Source: Spirometra erinaceieuropaei | Taxonomy: Eukaryota > Platyhelminthes > Cestoda > Diphyllobothriidea > Diphyllobothriidae | DNA: 64,000 nucleotides | NCBI GenBank assembly: GCA_902702965.1 | Contig: CACRXP010000010.1 | Span: 2,015,962-2,079,961, forward strand | Direction: 5' to 3' | In this document: positions 61,860 to 64,000 of the stretch, one piece after another | How the letters are laid out: every line of letters begins with the position of its first letter | How positions within the stretch are numbered: position 1 is the first letter of the stretch | Translations under genes and position numbers: made by a program | The notes under the pieces: generated by a model | What the model was told of the DNA's origin: nothing | Seen by the model: the letters and a program-made list of their open reading frames with translations, nothing else | The model's database searches: none

Positions 61860-62020
61860 GGATGAATGCTGCTAGTTCTCTGATCGCGGCTCAGATCGAG
61901 ACCTAAATTCCCCCAAGGGTTGATGATCACACGAGCCCTGAGTTGCTGATTTCACGGTTCTCCGGCCCACATTCAATCAACAGGCTACAATCATGCCCCA
62001 GAAAAATAACTAGCCACACT
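61860..62020 (+). pseudogene. Possible Penelope-like GIY-YIG tail relic
   Basis: AASSLIAAQIET, a stop, then TSPELLISRFSGPHSINR resembles SSQAAAHS... and ELIESWFTGLRSINK of the better copies at 5.9 kb and 58.9 kb. Short and decayed. Confidence 0.42.
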
Positions 62021-62289
62021 GGGAGGACGCCGACACCAACCGTTTCAGTGACAGTGATCTCAATTTCTGAGTCATCAACATGATACGAATCAACAACGCT
62101 GAGGAAATTACACCAATTAGTGACTCGGGTACGGATTGACATGAATCCTCACCCTATAGCAAATGCCAACAAACGGGGGATGGTGGCAGACCTAATCGCA
62201 GGTGCACGTCATGCCAATTAAAATCCGTACCGTCTCCCCCCATTCATCTTCTTGTGTAAAATCCTGTTCAGTGTACATTGTTGACCAGG

Positions 62290-62540
62290 TCTTGTGGTGC
62301 TACGTCCAGATGCGGGTCTTCGCCCTGCCAGTCACCTGCGCCCTCCCCCGCCTCCGGTTTTATTGACTTTGTCACGACAAGCTGCCCAGGTGGGGGAGGG
62401 AAAGGGATTGCGGTAGACGCTGTGCACGTCTTCTATTACTGTGAACCGATTCACGCTCAAGACACCGTTCATGCTCTCATCCTATTGTGGAGTACACGGT
62501 GGTCATCGTCAGCAATGACGGTCGGAATGTTGTGCATGTT
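62290..62540 (-). repeat. Interspersed repeat family A, copy
   Basis: 'cagtcacctgcgccctcccccgcctccggtttt', 'caggtgggggaggg', 'gcggtagacgctgtgca', 'attgtggagtacacggtggtcatcgtcagcaatgacggtcg'. Confidence 0.7.
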
Positions 62541-62739
62541 TGCCCCTAAAACAGAACCCGCGGTAGATGGGCTGGGCCGAAACAAAGGTTGGTGGGAGTC
62601 CGAAAATTCGCACCCATAACAAAAACAAAAATGTTGGGTGCGGTGGCAAGGTGCGGTTGCCGGCCCATATCGCGCCAATTGGGAGCCGTGCGTTTTCTAA
62701 TTTTGTTGGTACACAAAGAATGATCAGCGTCCCGAGGGG

Positions 62740-63260
62740 ACCAGGGGTGTGGGTTTTCGCTGTGCCAGTCACCCGTGACCTCTCTTGTCTCCGGTCTTCT
62801 TGGCTTTGTCTTGACACGAGATACAGGTGCGGAGGTGAGAGTGCAACAGATGCTACGCAAGTCTACCGTCACCATAAATTAATTCTCATACGAGTCTCCG
62901 TTCTTACTCTTACCCAGTTTAGGAGCCCACGGCGGACAAAATTGGTAACAACGGCTGAGCTGTTGTGTGTGTGTGGGTCGGAATCGGAAGGTCGTCAACT
63001 GACGATGGAACTCAGACTTCACAGTCAGCCCATTGTGTGCTTGTGCAGAGTGGCCGGCTAGTGGACTGCGAGTCAGGATGCAATGGCACCACTAAACGCG
63101 GACTCTGGCACTCTCATGCATATGTGATCAATGCCTCCAACCCTTTGTTGTGTGAAATCCTGGTGCTTGCGTTTGGGGGTTGACAGGTCGTGTATGCGGC
63201 GCGCGCAGACGTGGTCGCTAGTTATGTCATCCGTTGCGCCTATTCCTACACCAGACAACT
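62740..63260 (-). repeat. Interspersed repeat family A, copy
   Basis: 'gtcacccgtgacctctcttgtctccggtcttcttgg', 'gcggaggtgagagtgcaacagatgctacgcaagtctaccgtcacc', then 'ggactctggcactctcatgcatatg' and 'tgaaatcctggtgcttgcgtttgggggttgacaggtcgtg', the inverse of 18345-18430. Confidence 0.68.
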
Positions 63261-63299
63261 GGCGGATTTGGACAGTGACTAGGACCCGTTAGAGGAAAT

Positions 63300-63800
63300 A
63301 AGGAATGAGGTCGACGTCTCAGAGCACTTTCCCCACTATGAACAACCTGACGCGCTTGAAGTTATCTAGGTGCGCTAAAAGCCGTGGCTTGGAAGATTGT
63401 CAGTTGACGAGAGGACTCGAACCTCGTAATCAGCCCAGTGTGCGTTTTTGTGGAGTGGTCGACTGGCGGACTGACAGTCAGGTTGCAATGGTTCCTTCAT
63501 AATGTGTCCTCTATGGCACTCCCACTCCGTGAGATCCAAGCCGAGTGTGACGGCACGCCTAGGAACGGCTCCTGCCGCGCCAGCCACCTGCATACTCTCC
63601 TACCTCTGGTCTTCCTGACTCTGTCTTGACAGCGGATCCATGTGGGGGAGAAGGAGGAGAGTGTGCGGTGAATACTGGGAAAGTGCATTATCACTGTAAA
63701 CTAACTCATGCACAAGTCATTGTCCCTGCTCTCACACTACTGTGGAGCACTAGGTGGACAGCGTCGGCAATGGCGGTCGCGCCATCGTGTGTCAGAATGC
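63300..63800 (-). repeat. Interspersed repeat family A, copy
   Basis: 'acgcgcttgaagttatctaggtgcgctaaaagccgtggcttggaag' is the inverse of 18140-18190. 'ctcctacctctggtcttcctgactctgtcttgacag', 'ggggagaaggaggagagtgtgcggt' and 'gtgcattatcactgtaaac' follow. Arrayed in the same orientation as the two preceding copies. Confidence 0.7.
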
Positions 63801-64000
63801 CTGACACGCACACGAGGTATTTATTATGGCCTACTATCTTAGGGCTTTTTAATCCCACTCACGAAATGTCCAACATGATTCGCAGCGAGTACAGTATTCC
63901 TGCAAACACTGATTGGCCTCACCCAGGGACATGTAGGATTGTGTTGATTTGTTTTAATGAAAGTACGGAGTCTGTAGATGGTAGGCCATGTAGACAAGCA
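63801..64000. other. No recognised feature
   Basis: The final 200 bases show nothing recognisable. Confidence 0.4.

Overview
This window is eukaryotic nuclear DNA from a parasitic flatworm, most likely a tapeworm of the large-genome diphyllobothriidean type. The order is inferred from the style of its retroelements and could be wrong. Evidence for a flatworm: introns of 32 and 42 nt beside introns of 1-5 kb, a closely matched RAB11 and a ROMO1 gene, and dense RTE-like and Penelope-like (PLE) retroelements. There is no operon logic and no bacterial signal. Most long reading frames are shadows inside repeats.

Two host genes can be rebuilt by splicing. romo1 (minus strand, exons 14329-14196 and 9067-8959) encodes an 80-residue mitochondrial inner-membrane protein. 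rab11 (plus strand, exons 14995-15034, 15077-15188, 15221-15304, 16355-16629, 21395-21534) encodes a 216-residue recycling-endosome GTPase. They lie head to head, 665 bp apart, and probably share a regulatory region. The single 5.1 kb romo1 intron holds two decayed, joined copies of a non-LTR reverse transcriptase. rab11 intron 3 holds a tRNA-like SINE and a (TA)n tract, and intron 4 holds a long copy of interspersed repeat family A.

The rest is a graveyard of mobile elements. (1) Penelope-like elements: about thirteen fragments with RT (YVDD) and/or GIY-YIG endonuclease domains, often in inverted pairs; several tails carry a TATA-like box followed about 45 nt later by a hammerhead-like CUGAUGA...GAAAC motif. 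(2) Roughly 1 kb TA-flanked elements with about 380 bp terminal inverted arms and no transposase: complete copies at 33148-34145, 39401-40396, 56853-57851 and 60428-61403, plus partial copies. One sits inside a PLE GIY-YIG domain and another has an empty-site paralogue in this window. (3) An RTE-like retrotransposon whose C-terminal tail carries C2H2 zinc fingers (48.4-49.0 kb, 37.6-38.5 kb, 47.8-48.4 kb). (4) SINEs derived from a tRNA-Arg(TCT)-like head. (5) Interspersed repeat family A, ten or more copies. There are also telomere-like (TTAGGG) tracts, a large (AGT)n microsatellite and a 135-base assembly gap (58101-58235).

The stretches listed as unassigned were read on both strands and gave nothing I can name. 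Small unrecognised exons could still hide there, since both real genes are made of exons that would be easy to miss.
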